The notes beneath the pieces are model-generated. The model did no database searches and was not told the origin of the DNA. It saw only the letters and a program-made list of their open reading frames with translations. Shown piece after piece: positions 1 through 6,986 of a DNA stretch of 8,324 nt (position 1 is its first letter; each line of letters opens with the position of its first letter). The position numbers were made by a program, and so were the translations under genes. Source of the stretch: Gemmatimonadaceae bacterium. GTDB taxonomy: Bacteria > Gemmatimonadota > Gemmatimonadetes > Gemmatimonadales > Gemmatimonadaceae. The DNA is taken from NCBI GenBank assembly GCA_013820975.1, contig JACDHQ010000066.1:1-8324 (forward strand), given 5' to 3'.

Positions 1-49
1 GGATCTCGCCGCCGTGACCGAACGCGGCGGAGGTGACGGTCATTGGCAT
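1..49 (-). CDS. Start of a probable YbhB/YbcL-type (PEBP family) protein, cut by the window edge
   Basis: Only the first 16 codons are present, reading MPMTVTSAAFGHGGEI before the left edge. The pattern T-S-x-A-F-x-x-G-G-x-I is how bacterial YbhB/YbcL proteins begin (phosphatidylethanolamine-binding / Raf-kinase-inhibitor-like fold, whose cellular role is poorly defined); these usually go on with P-x-x-Y-T-C-D-G. The ATG at 49-47 gives the full reading; a second in-frame ATG at 43-41 is an equally possible start. There is no clear Shine-Dalgarno sequence. The start lies 31 bp downstream of the stop of the BTAD regulator on the same strand, so the two may be cotranscribed. The assignment rests on a very short N-terminus and is tentative; sequence to the left would settle it. 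Confidence 0.5.
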   Translation of the reverse strand, partial: MPMTVTSAAFGHGGEI

Positions 50-80
50 GCCGGCGGCTGCTGCAAGTGTCGTGCGCCCT

Positions 81-2765
81 TCACCCGCGTGGTGCCAGCA
101 GCGCGCGGAATCCGGGATGACTGCGCAGCACGAGCAGCGCAGGATCGGCATGCAGCTCCGCTTCCTCGTACGGCCCGCCCGACGGATCGAAGAAGCGCGG
201 AAAGCCCGCGTCGATGGCCTCGGCGACGAGCATCACCGCCCGGTCCGACTCGCCGAGGAGCGCGGCGATCCGCGCGCGCCACATCACGTCGCGTCCGTGG
301 GCATATCGCTCCGGGGTCTCGCGGATGGCCCGCTCCATGGCGCGGGCCACGGCGGTGTCGCCGGCGCGAGCTGCCGCCACGCCGAGGTTTCCGCGCAGCT
401 CGAGCGCCGCCGGATCGGCCGCGTGGAGGCGCTGCCAGAGTGTGTACGCCGCCGCATGCTGCCCGGCCTCGCCGAGCACGGCCGCCTGGAAGCGTTCGGT
501 GACACGCGACACCGGCGCCTGCTGCAGCTGCGCCTGCAGCAGGGCGAGCAGGCGGCGTGCGTCGTCCTCGTGCCCATGCGCGCGAAGCTCGCGCGACCAG
601 TCGAGCGCGATCTTCCACCGGCGCGCGCCGTCGGCTGTGCTGCCGCCGGGAAGTCGGTCCACGAGGTCGCGGACATCGCCTCCCTTCCCCTGCGCTGCCA
701 GCGCGCGGCCGAGCGTGCCGATCGCCGTGTAGGCACCGGGGAACCGGCGGATGCCCTTCCGCGCCGCCTTCAACTCGGCGTCGTGCTCCCCCTCGAGGTG
801 GTAGGCGGCCGCGGTCCAGTTCCAGTACCAGGAAACACGCAGCATCACCCCCCGCGATGGGCTGATGGCGTCGAGCTGCTGCAGCGCCAGCGCGGGCCGG
901 TTGGCATTCACCGCCAGGCGCGCGGCGTACGTACGCGTCTCCGCCGAACCGGGCGCCGCATCGGCCACGCGAAGCGCACCGCGCAGGTGGTTGGGCAGGT
1001 CGCCACGGGCGGCCGCGGCGAACATGTCCACCACCGCCACCTCGAGCGGCGAAAGCCCTTGCCGGTGCGCCTCCATGATGCGCACGAGCGAATCGACCTC
1101 CGTCCAGCTGCGCGCCTCCATGTGCACGTGCGCCTGGATCGCTAGCGGCATCATGTACGACGAGTCGATCTCCGAGGCGCGCCGTGCATGACGGAACACT
1201 CCCGCCACGTCACCTGCGTAGTAGCTGTCCCAGGCGAGCTTCGCCTCCTGGAACGCCTGGTACGACTGCGGGAGCGATCCGCCGGCGATCCCGGTTCCGG
1301 CATGTGAGCGGTCGACCACCGAGGCCGCCATGCCGACGACCCGCTCGGCCAGTTGCTGCACCAGCGCATGCTCGCCGCCGCGCGTGCCGCTGACCGGCGG
1401 CCCGGGCGTGCTCAACACCCGTCCCGACTCGACATCGGTCATCTGCACCTGCACGCGAATCGAGTCGCCGTGCACGAAGTACTGCCCCGAGATCAACAAC
1501 CCGGCACCGACTTCCCTGGCCAGGGCGACGCCACGGTCGTTCGCCCTGAACATGCGCGGGATGGCCGCGACGACGCTGCTCGTGAGCTGCGAGGTCTGCG
1601 CATCCACCACCTCGAAGCGCCGCGTCTGCGCGAGCCCGGTCGTGATCCACCCCGACGCCATCCGGCCGAAGCTCGACAGCGTGGAATCGCCGGTGAGGTT
1701 CTCGAGCGGCGCGACGACGATCCGCTGTGCCTCGATGTCCGTGTCCTCGCGCACCAGAAGATCCCAGAGCTGCGCGAGCCGGTCTTCCGGCACGATCGTC
1801 CAGGCACCGAGCAGCAGCGCCAGCAGGAGCGGCGTCGCGATTGCGATGCCGCGAACGATCCGGTGACGGCGAAAACCCGGCTTCGCGCCGCGGGCTGCGG
1901 AATCGTCATCCTGCGTGTGCGGAATGGGGACAGTGGCACCGGCAGCGTCTCCCTCCTGGCTCCCGCGTGCCGGAAGCGCGGGCTCCACGGGATCCGCGGC
2001 CCGTGCCGAAGGGGGTACGGGAGCCGGTGCAGTTGGCGGCGATGCTGAAGACGGGGGCGACGCACGCAATTCCTCCGCATATCGCGCCACCTCCGGCTGC
2101 ACCTCGGCGCCGAGCTCCTCGCGGACGAGCGTCGCGTGAATGCGTGCGTGCGCCACGGCACCCGCCGCGTCGCCGCTCGCGGCCAGCGCCCGCATGAGGC
2201 CGAGCGCAATGCGGGCGTTGCAGGGATCGCTCGCTGCAAGCCGGCGCCATGCATCCACCGCCCGGCGGGTGTCGCCGGCCGCCGTCCGCTGGCCGGCGAG
2301 CGTCTCGAGCGCCTGATGGTAGTCGTGGGCGAGCCGCGCGCGCTCCCCGTCCACCCAGCGCTCGAACTCCGATCCGCCGGAGAGGTGGAAGCCGTCGAGG
2401 AACGGTCCAGCATAGCGCTCCACTGCCCGGTCGAGCGCCCCTTCGGCGATCGCTTCCTGGAAGTCGCCGACGTCGCTGGTGATGCGATCGGGATTGAGCC
2501 GCAGCTCGGTCGTGCCGAGAAAGAGGTCCTCGGCCTTGAGGTCACGACGGGTGGTGAAGAGCCACTGGGAGAGCGAATGACGCGCGCGCTCCTGGTCGCT
2601 CTCCGGCCAGAGCAGTGCCCCGAGCTTGTCGCGGCTCACCCCCCGACGGCCGGCGACGGCGACGATCGCGAGCAGCGCCAACCGTCGTCGCTGGGCCGCA
2701 GCGCCCCCCAGTGGCCCGGTATCCGAGAGCAGCGTCGCGCCGCCGAAGGTTCGCAACTGCAACAT
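81..2765 (-). CDS. Membrane-anchored BTAD (SARP-like) regulator with TolB-like domain and TPR tail
   Basis: An 894-residue protein with five parts. Residues 1-95 resemble the OmpR-type winged helix of SARP/BTAD regulators (LQLRTFGG, then AAAQRRRLALLA, SRDKL and LLWPES). Residues 100-235 are the BTAD helical repeat domain (FLDGFHL, EFERWVDGERARL). A Pro/Ala-rich linker spans about 236-265. A membrane helix lies at about 304-325, preceded by Arg299, Arg300, Arg302 and Arg305, which places the N-terminus in the cytoplasm. Residues 347-455 look like the TolB/FlgO N-terminal fold (IVVAPLENLTGD, then a GRMASGWITTGL helix). Residues 500-894 are TPR-like alpha-helical repeats. I infer a ToxR-like one-piece regulator that binds DNA inside and senses outside. 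The open frame continues upstream to 2966, but the ATG at 2765 starts exactly at the wHTH motif, and the extra 67 residues are arginine-rich and overlap the divergent gene. No good Shine-Dalgarno sequence is visible. The ligand and target genes are unknown. Confidence 0.88.
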   Translation of the reverse strand: MLQLRTFGGATLLSDTGPLGGAAAQRRRLALLAIVAVAGRRGVSRDKLGALLWPESDQERARHSLSQWLFTTRRDLKAEDLFLGTTELRLNPDRITSDVGDFQEAIAEGALDRAVERYAGPFLDGFHLSGGSEFERWVDGERARLAHDYHQALETLAGQRTAAGDTRRAVDAWRRLAASDPCNARIALGLMRALAASGDAAGAVAHARIHATLVREELGAEVQPEVARYAEELRASPPSSASPPTAPAPVPPSARAADPVEPALPARGSQEGDAAGATVPIPHTQDDDSAARGAKPGFRRHRIVRGIAIATPLLLALLLGAWTIVPEDRLAQLWDLLVREDTDIEAQRIVVAPLENLTGDSTLSSFGRMASGWITTGLAQTRRFEVVDAQTSQLTSSVVAAIPRMFRANDRGVALAREVGAGLLISGQYFVHGDSIRVQVQMTDVESGRVLSTPGPPVSGTRGGEHALVQQLAERVVGMAASVVDRSHAGTGIAGGSLPQSYQAFQEAKLAWDSYYAGDVAGVFRHARRASEIDSSYMMPLAIQAHVHMEARSWTEVDSLVRIMEAHRQGLSPLEVAVVDMFAAAARGDLPNHLRGALRVADAAPGSAETRTYAARLAVNANRPALALQQLDAISPSRGVMLRVSWYWNWTAAAYHLEGEHDAELKAARKGIRRFPGAYTAIGTLGRALAAQGKGGDVRDLVDRLPGGSTADGARRWKIALDWSRELRAHGHEDDARRLLALLQAQLQQAPVSRVTERFQAAVLGEAGQHAAAYTLWQRLHAADPAALELRGNLGVAAARAGDTAVARAMERAIRETPERYAHGRDVMWRARIAALLGESDRAVMLVAEAIDAGFPRFFDPSGGPYEEAELHADPALLVLRSHPGFRALLAPRG

Positions 2766-2901
2766 TGACGGACGTTTGATTGCGCTTTGAGGGGGCCGTG
2801 ATCGGAGACGAGCAGGTTGCCACGGTACCGCTGCTCGGAACCCGCGGCAAGCCCTGCCGCACCGAAGGCGATATGCCGTCACCCGTCCTGAGGAACTCAC
2901 G
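2766..2901. promoter_or_regulatory. Divergent intergenic region between the BTAD regulator and the lipoprotein pair
   Basis: These 136 bp must hold the start signals of the regulator (leftward) and the lipoprotein genes (rightward). No convincing sigma-70 pair is visible on either strand. The best leftward candidate, TTGCCG (2846-2851) with a 17-bp spacer and TACCGT (2823-2828), is weak. A small perfect hairpin has arms 2844-2849 (GCGGCA) and 2855-2860 (TGCCGC) with a 5-nt loop, flanked by short TCGG (2835-2838) and CCGA (2862-2865) arms. It could be an operator or a leader structure for the rightward transcript. By position this is the most likely place for the regulator to bind, but that is inference. 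Confidence 0.4.
2890..2895 (+). promoter_or_regulatory. Ribosome binding site of the SGNH hydrolase lipoprotein gene
   Basis: GAGGAA lies 6 nt before the ATG at 2902. It is the clearest Shine-Dalgarno sequence in the window and confirms that start. Confidence 0.75.
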
Positions 2902-4182
2902 ATGCGCCCGCTCACCCTTCCGAAGCTGTTCGTGCTCGCCGCTCCAATGCTGATTGCCGCCTGCACGGACGACCGCCCGAACCCGGTCGCACCCGCGGCA
3001 CCGGTCGCCCCGGTCCTTCAATCTGAAGGAAGGGGTGCCTTCCAACGCTACGTCGCCATCGGCACGAGCGTGTCCATGGGCTGGCGCTCCGACGGTGTCG
3101 TCGCATCGGCCCAGGCGACGTCCTGGCCGGTGCTGCTCGCGGAGCTGGCGCACCGGACCATGACGGTGCCCGCCATCGCCGAGCCCGGCTGCGGAGCGCC
3201 AATCGCGGCCCCGATCGCCGGTGGCGTCCGGACGAGCGGCGAAGGCATCGGCCAGGCGTTCGACACCCGAGCCTGTGCACCAAGTGTCGCCGGCGTGAGC
3301 CTTCCGGCGAACAATGTCGCCATCACGGCTGCCACGACCCGCAACGCCCTCTACTCGACGCCCGGCAACATCACCGGCGAATACCTGCGCCTCTACTCCC
3401 GTGTCCTCGCCCCGGGCCAGTCCCAGGTCACGGCGATGATGGGGCAGGAGCCCAAGGTGGTCACGATCGAGCTGGGTGCGAACGAGGTCCTCGGCGCGCG
3501 GTCGGGGGTGTTCCTCCCCGGCGTGAACGTCGTCCCCGTGGCCGCGTGGGAAGCGGACTACCTGAAGGTGCTCGACAGCGCGCAGAAGGTGGCGAAGCAC
3601 GTGGCCCTTGTCGGGCTCATCGACCATGCGGAAAGCTTCCCGAGCTTCCGCACCGGCCACGAGATCTGGCAGGGGCGCGCCGCCTTCGCGCAGCTGTGGG
3701 TGGAGGTCAGCCCCGACTGCGAGAACAGTCCCAACCTGCTGTTCGTCGCCGCGCGCGTTCCAGCCGCCGCCGCCCAGGGTGGATACAACGCCCGCACGGG
3801 CGCGGGCCGCGCACCGTTCAGCTGCGTGAACTACCCGTCGGCGACCGGCATCCAGGATTACGTCCTCGGTCCCGACGACGTCGCCGCCCTCGATGCACAG
3901 CTCGCGCAGATGGACGCGATCATCCTGCGGGAAGCGCAGCGCCGCGGGTTCGCGCACTTCCGGCTCGCGGCGCTCTACGAGGACGTGAATGTGAAGGCCC
4001 CCTTCGACCCGATCGCGCTCCTGATGCAGCAGCAGCCGTACGGACGCTACGTGAGCCTCGATGGATTTCACCCGACCGCTGACGGGGCGCGGGTGATCGC
4101 AAACGCCGCGGCCCGTGCCTTCGACGCTCGCTACGGGTTCGGCATCACCGGCAGCGGTGCGCTGTTCGCCGCCGGCCACTGA
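2902..4182 (+). CDS. SGNH/GDSL-type hydrolase, predicted lipoprotein
   Basis: A 426-residue predicted lipoprotein esterase or acyl-hydrolase; the substrate cannot be read from the sequence. The signal peptide ends in the lipobox IAAC, so Cys21 would be lipidated; Thr22 follows, which in enterobacteria would mean outer-membrane sorting. The SGNH blocks are present but degenerate. Block I is AIGTSVSMG with the presumed nucleophile Ser56 (GDS has become GTS). Block II is NNVAITAAT at 137-145, with Ala143 where the oxyanion Gly normally sits. Block III is ELGANE with Asn194. Block V is DGFH with Asp387 and His390. Cys97, Cys125, Cys273 and Cys308 could form two disulfides, which fits export. It is larger than typical SGNH enzymes (about 200-250 residues), with long inserts between blocks III and V. 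It is probably cotranscribed with the small lipoprotein 24 bp downstream. The fold is fairly sure; activity is less sure because of the block II change. Confidence 0.85.
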   Translation: MRPLTLPKLFVLAAPMLIAACTDDRPNPVAPAAPVAPVLQSEGRGAFQRYVAIGTSVSMGWRSDGVVASAQATSWPVLLAELAHRTMTVPAIAEPGCGAPIAAPIAGGVRTSGEGIGQAFDTRACAPSVAGVSLPANNVAITAATTRNALYSTPGNITGEYLRLYSRVLAPGQSQVTAMMGQEPKVVTIELGANEVLGARSGVFLPGVNVVPVAAWEADYLKVLDSAQKVAKHVALVGLIDHAESFPSFRTGHEIWQGRAAFAQLWVEVSPDCENSPNLLFVAARVPAAAAQGGYNARTGAGRAPFSCVNYPSATGIQDYVLGPDDVAALDAQLAQMDAIILREAQRRGFAHFRLAALYEDVNVKAPFDPIALLMQQQPYGRYVSLDGFHPTADGARVIANAAARAFDARYGFGITGSGALFAAGH

Positions 4183-4206
4183 CCTCCTCCACCACAAGAG
4201 ACCATC

Positions 4207-4605
4207 ATGCGCAAGCTCATCACCATCGTCCTCCTCGCATTCGCCGCCGCTTGCGGCGATTCCACCGGTCCCGATTCGTCGTACCTCGGCACCTACGCGC
4301 TCCGCTCGGTGGATGGCCAGCCGGTTCCATTCACGATCTTCGCGAGTGGCGACGACTACGTGCGCGTCACCGGCGGCTCGCTGATCTTCGATTCCGGTGA
4401 CTCGTTCACGACGTCGCTCGACCTCAGCTATCGCTTCGACGGCACCGTCGAGAACGAATCGGAGTGGACCGGCGGCACCTTCAAGCGAGCGGGGAACAAG
4501 TTCACCATGACCGACGCGGAGGGGGACAGCTACGTCGCCACGTACGACGGGAGCTCCACCATGACGATCAACGCCGATGGCGTGGTCTTCGTGTTCCGGA
4601 AGTAG
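4207..4605 (+). CDS. Small lipoprotein of unknown function, beta-rich (lipocalin-like pattern)
   Basis: A 132-residue predicted lipoprotein. Residues 1-15 are a short signal peptide (MRK, then a hydrophobic run) ending AAA before Cys16, the expected lipidation site. Gly17 follows, so there is no inner-membrane Asp retention signal. The mature part opens GDSTGP, then GTYALRSVDGQPVPF, and continues as alternating polar and hydrophobic strands rich in Gly, Ser, Thr and Asp (for example GGSLIFDSGDSFTTSLDLSY at 56-75). This suggests a small all-beta fold such as a lipocalin-like barrel. No catalytic motif is visible. From memory, short proteins with this opening are frequent in Gemmatimonadota and unnamed. 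A weak purine stretch, AAGAGA (4196-4201), lies 5 nt before the ATG. It follows the SGNH hydrolase gene by 24 bp, so an operon is likely. Confidence 0.82.
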   Translation: MRKLITIVLLAFAAACGDSTGPDSSYLGTYALRSVDGQPVPFTIFASGDDYVRVTGGSLIFDSGDSFTTSLDLSYRFDGTVENESEWTGGTFKRAGNKFTMTDAEGDSYVATYDGSSTMTINADGVVFVFRK

Positions 4606-4622
4606 CGACCGCGCCATGTTCG

Positions 4623-4667
4623 GATGCGACGGCCGGCCGGGACACCTGGCCGGCCGTCGTTCGCATC
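4623..4667. terminator. Bidirectional hairpin between convergent genes
   Basis: A perfect 11-bp stem pairs 4628-4638 (GACGGCCGGCC) with 4648-4658 (GGCCGGCCGTC) around a 9-nt loop. A second outer pairing, GATGCGA (4623-4629) with TCGCATC (4661-4667), can form if TCGT is bulged. It lies 17 bp after the stop of the small lipoprotein gene, and its right foot overlaps the last two bases of the fabH-like stop codon, so it sits where both converging transcripts should end. Neither side has a U-tract, so it is not a classical intrinsic terminator. It may work as a strong GC-rich hairpin, with Rho, or mainly as a 3'-end stabiliser. Confidence 0.7.
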
Positions 4668-5724
4668 ACGCCCGATAGAGCGCCGCGCCCCAGTGCAGGC
4701 CGGAGCCGAGGGCGGCAAAGCAGACCAGCATGCCGTCGGCGATACGTCCCTGCTGCACGCATTCGTGATACAGAATGGGCAGCGTACCCGCCGTCGTGTT
4801 GCCGTACCGCTCGATGTTGTGCGGCACCTTCTCCGGCGGAAGCCCGAGATTCTTCGCGACCCCCTCGATGATGCGCAGGTTCGCCTGGTGGATCAGCAGC
4901 AGGTCGAGGCTCGCGACCTCGATCCCCGCGTCCGCACACACCGCGCGCACCGCTTCGGGCATGCGCGTCACGGCTTCCTTGAACACCGCCTTCCCTTCCA
5001 TGACCGGCACCGTGAGCCCGGCGTCCAGTTGCTCGTGCGTCACGAAGGGACGATCGCGAAATCCCGCGCCCGGGACGTACAGCGCCTCGATGTTGGACCC
5101 ATCGCTGAAGAGGCGCGAGCCCAGGAAGCCACGGGCGTCGCCCTCCCGCGCCTCCACGACCACCGCCCCGGCGCCGTCGCCAAAGAGCACCGTGCGGTCG
5201 CGCAGGCTGGTGTTGTGGGCATACTGCTCCGGCGTCACCGTCCCGTCCCCCCGCCCGATCGTCACGTCCCAGCCATTCTGCCACGGCATGAACGGGGTGT
5301 GCACGTCGGACCCGATGACGAGCACTCGGCGATGCTTGCGCGACTGGATGAGCGAGTCCGCAAGGTCGAGCGCGTAGAGGAAGCCCGAGCACTGCTGGCG
5401 GATGTCGAAGGTCGGGATGTTCGGCAAGCCCATCCGCGCCTGAAGCACCGGGCCGTTGCCCGGGAAGAAGTAATTCGGCGTCATCGTCGCGAAGATGACG
5501 GCATCGATCGCGTCCTTCGCGACCCCGGCCGCCGCCAGCGCCGCCTCCGCGGCGATCATTCCGAGCTCCGCTGACCCCTGCCCCGGGTCCACATAGTGCC
5601 GCTGCTCGATCCCGCTGCGGGTACGAATCCACTCGTCGGACGTATCCATGATCTTGGCGAGCATCGCATTGGGCACGACGTTCTTCGGGATGCCGATGCC
5701 GGAGCCGGTGATGACGGATTTCAT
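4666..5724 (-). CDS. fabH: Beta-ketoacyl-ACP synthase III (FabH-like)
   Basis: A 352-residue thiolase-fold condensing enzyme. FabH joins an acyl-CoA starter to malonyl-ACP to begin a fatty-acid chain. The triad is complete: Cys112 in DIRQQCSGFLYAL, His279 in LLIHQAN and Asn309 in RYGNTTAGT. Trp32 and Arg36 (DEWIRTRSGIEQRH) match the CoA-binding residues of E. coli FabH, and FGDGAGAVV (181-189) is the usual core motif. Cys112 has the same number as in E. coli, but His279 falls 35 residues later. Most of the difference is an insert of about 20 residues at 144-176 (around PFMPWQNGWDV to RDRT) plus extra length at about 215-240, near the substrate entrance. No fab or acpP genes adjoin it, so a specialised starter unit or a secondary-lipid role is possible. 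The start is well placed for the family, but the upstream bases (CCCCTACCGCTCC) contain no Shine-Dalgarno sequence. Its predicted leader carries a heptamer array. Confidence 0.9.
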   Translation of the reverse strand: MKSVITGSGIGIPKNVVPNAMLAKIMDTSDEWIRTRSGIEQRHYVDPGQGSAELGMIAAEAALAAAGVAKDAIDAVIFATMTPNYFFPGNGPVLQARMGLPNIPTFDIRQQCSGFLYALDLADSLIQSRKHRRVLVIGSDVHTPFMPWQNGWDVTIGRGDGTVTPEQYAHNTSLRDRTVLFGDGAGAVVVEAREGDARGFLGSRLFSDGSNIEALYVPGAGFRDRPFVTHEQLDAGLTVPVMEGKAVFKEAVTRMPEAVRAVCADAGIEVASLDLLLIHQANLRIIEGVAKNLGLPPEKVPHNIERYGNTTAGTLPILYHECVQQGRIADGMLVCFAALGSGLHWGAALYRA

Positions 5725-5733
5725 GGAGCGGTA

Positions 5734-5756
5734 GGGGGTTGGGGTCGGGGGTAGGG
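5734..5756 (+). other. Four-run guanine motif (predicted G-quadruplex)
   Basis: The plus strand has runs of G5 (5734-5738), G4 (5741-5744), G5 (5747-5751) and G3 (5754-5756) separated by 2-nt loops TT, TC and TA. This fits the standard intramolecular quadruplex pattern with very short loops. It is 9 nt upstream of the fabH-like start codon and 1 bp from the heptamer array. The guanines are on the template strand for that gene, so the mRNA carries the C-rich complement and any quadruplex would form in DNA. Folding is predicted from the pattern only. Confidence 0.7.
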
Positions 5757-5757
5757 C

Positions 5758-5855
<98 letters not shown>

Positions 5856-5868
5856 CCTAAACTACTTC

Positions 5869-5896
5869 ATTATATAGGTTTACATTGCGCTGCGAA
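5869..5896 (-). promoter_or_regulatory. Predicted sigma-70-type promoter for the fabH-like gene
   Basis: On the minus strand a perfect TATAAT (-10) lies at 5874-5869, preceded after 16 bp by TTCGCA (5896-5891), which matches TTGACA at four of six positions. It sits in the only strongly AT-rich patch of the window. Transcription would start near 5862, giving a leader of about 138 nt that contains the whole heptamer array and the C-rich stretch before the start codon. Confidence 0.5.
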
Positions 5897-5907
5897 CCTG
5901 TTAAACT
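5879..5907 (+). promoter_or_regulatory. Predicted sigma-70-type promoter for the L,D-transpeptidase gene
   Basis: TTTACA (5879-5884, five of six matches to the -35 consensus) is followed after 17 bp by TAAACT (5902-5907, four of six to the -10). Transcription would start near 5914, leaving a leader of about 170 nt. Its -35 lies inside the spacer of the opposing promoter, so one polymerase would block the other. Confidence 0.45.
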
Positions 5908-5954
5908 GATGGATATCAGAACAGCGACCCGGCATGCGGAAATGGGTGACTGCT

Positions 5955-5986
5955 GCATCGGCCCCGCCGTCGTGCGGGCCGGATGC
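5955..5986 (+). other. Imperfect hairpin in the predicted transpeptidase leader
   Basis: GCATC (5955-5959) pairs with GATGC (5982-5986), GGCCC (5960-5964) with GGGCC (5976-5980), and GC (5966-5967) with GC (5974-5975). There is one bulged base on each side (C5965 and G5981) and a 6-nt loop. That is 12 base pairs, mostly G-C. There is no U-tract after it, so a terminator is unlikely. It may stabilise or regulate the transcript, or be chance in GC-rich DNA. Confidence 0.35.
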
Positions 5987-6084
5987 CAGTCTCATGTCCG
6001 CCGTCCTCCTACCCATATCGCTGTTCAATCGTCACCTCGTCAACGGCTGGCGCCCCGCGCCCCCCACCTCCCCCGAAGACGCCC

Positions 6085-6981
6085 ATGCCCCACAAGCACC
6101 CGAAATACCTCCAGCACATCCTGCTCGGCGCCACCGCCTTCATCTTCGCGGGCGCGCAGTTCATCTCGCCTCGTTCCGGCGACAGCGCGACGGCCAGCGC
6201 GTCGCCGGTGTCGATCATGCCCGGCATCGCCGAGGCCGCTGCACTGACCGACGTACGCCGCTCCACCGGCTTCATCACCGAGGCGGCCAAGGGGACGAGC
6301 TCGCTCGCGGTGAAGACCGAGACCGCGCTCGCTGCCCTTGCACCATCGGTGCACACGATGAGCCATCCGTCCGCACTCGCGAACGCCTTCAACAGCTACT
6401 TCGCGTACAAGGCGGAGCACCCCGATCAGGTACGCAAGCCGTACCTGTATTTCGTGGACTACGGGCTGCCGAGCACGAATCCGCGCGGATACGTGTTCGA
6501 CATGGACAGGCTCGTGATCGTGGACGGGCCGTTCACGGTCGCGCACGGCCGTGGGTCCGCGACCCCGAGCGAGACGGTGCCGACGCGCTTCTCGAACGTG
6601 CATGGCAGCAACGCGACCTCGCTGGGGCTCTACCTCGCGCAGGAGACCTACAACTTCAGCGGCAAGGCCTCCGGCAAGCGCTACACCTCGGTCGGGCTGC
6701 GCCTGAAGGGGCTGTCGAAGGGGTTCAACGACAACGCCCGCACCCGCGGTGTGGTGGCGCATGGCGCGCCGTACGTGTCGGCGACGCGCGCCGGCCGCAG
6801 CGAGGGTTGCCCGGCGGTGACGCAGGAGCGCGCGCGGACGCTGATGCCGAAGCTCTCCAACGGCGGCATGGTGTTCCTCTTCGCCCCCGACACCAGGTGG
6901 ATGGCGGCAGATCCGTGGCTCGAGACGGCGAAGATGCTCGCCGCCAACGAGGCGCCGGTGGCCGCGCGCCGGGCCAACTGA
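6085..6981 (+). CDS. Murein L,D-transpeptidase, YkuD_2-type catalytic domain
   Basis: A 298-residue exported enzyme of the YkuD_2 type, predicted to cross-link peptidoglycan stem peptides or anchor proteins to them through a cysteine acyl-enzyme. Residues 8-24 form a hydrophobic export segment ending AGA before Gln25, a possible signal peptidase I site. A linker and helical region of about 100 residues precedes the catalytic domain at about 118-270. Domain motifs are VFDMDRLVIVDGPFTVAHG (137-155), FSNVHGS (169-175), LRLKGLSKGFNDNARTRG (205-222), and the active site VVAHGAPYVS with His226, then GRSEGCPAV with Cys242. The ATG at 6085 was chosen because the export segment follows at once; an in-frame ATG at 5983 would add 34 Pro/Ser-rich residues. 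A weak GAAGA lies 5 nt upstream. A PAS protein gene follows after 43 bp. Confidence 0.88.
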   Translation: MPHKHPKYLQHILLGATAFIFAGAQFISPRSGDSATASASPVSIMPGIAEAAALTDVRRSTGFITEAAKGTSSLAVKTETALAALAPSVHTMSHPSALANAFNSYFAYKAEHPDQVRKPYLYFVDYGLPSTNPRGYVFDMDRLVIVDGPFTVAHGRGSATPSETVPTRFSNVHGSNATSLGLYLAQETYNFSGKASGKRYTSVGLRLKGLSKGFNDNARTRGVVAHGAPYVSATRAGRSEGCPAVTQERARTLMPKLSNGGMVFLFAPDTRWMAADPWLETAKMLAANEAPVAARRAN

Positions 6982-6986
6982 TAACC

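Noticed and set aside
33..1145. 370-codon plus-strand frame opposite the BTAD regulator
   Set aside because: It is antisense to the TPR and TolB-like region; its composition is rich in Arg, His and Ala, with no recognisable family.
2136..2768. 210-codon plus-strand frame opposite the wHTH/BTAD part
   Set aside because: It is the shadow of a strongly recognisable DNA-binding domain, with no motif of its own.
2766..2966. In-frame 67-residue N-terminal extension of the BTAD regulator
   Set aside because: The extension is Arg-rich, overlaps the divergent hydrolase gene including its signal peptide, and precedes the normal family start MLQLRTFGG.
2542..4617. 691-codon open frame on the minus strand across the lipoprotein genes
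   Set aside because: It lies antisense to two genes with clear lipoboxes and SGNH motifs. Its translation is low-complexity Arg/Gly/Asp/His with no domain, as expected for shadow frames in very GC-rich DNA.
4624..5574. 316-codon plus-strand frame opposite the fabH-like gene
   Set aside because: It is antisense to a complete KAS III with all catalytic residues; the translation is Arg/His-rich without motifs.
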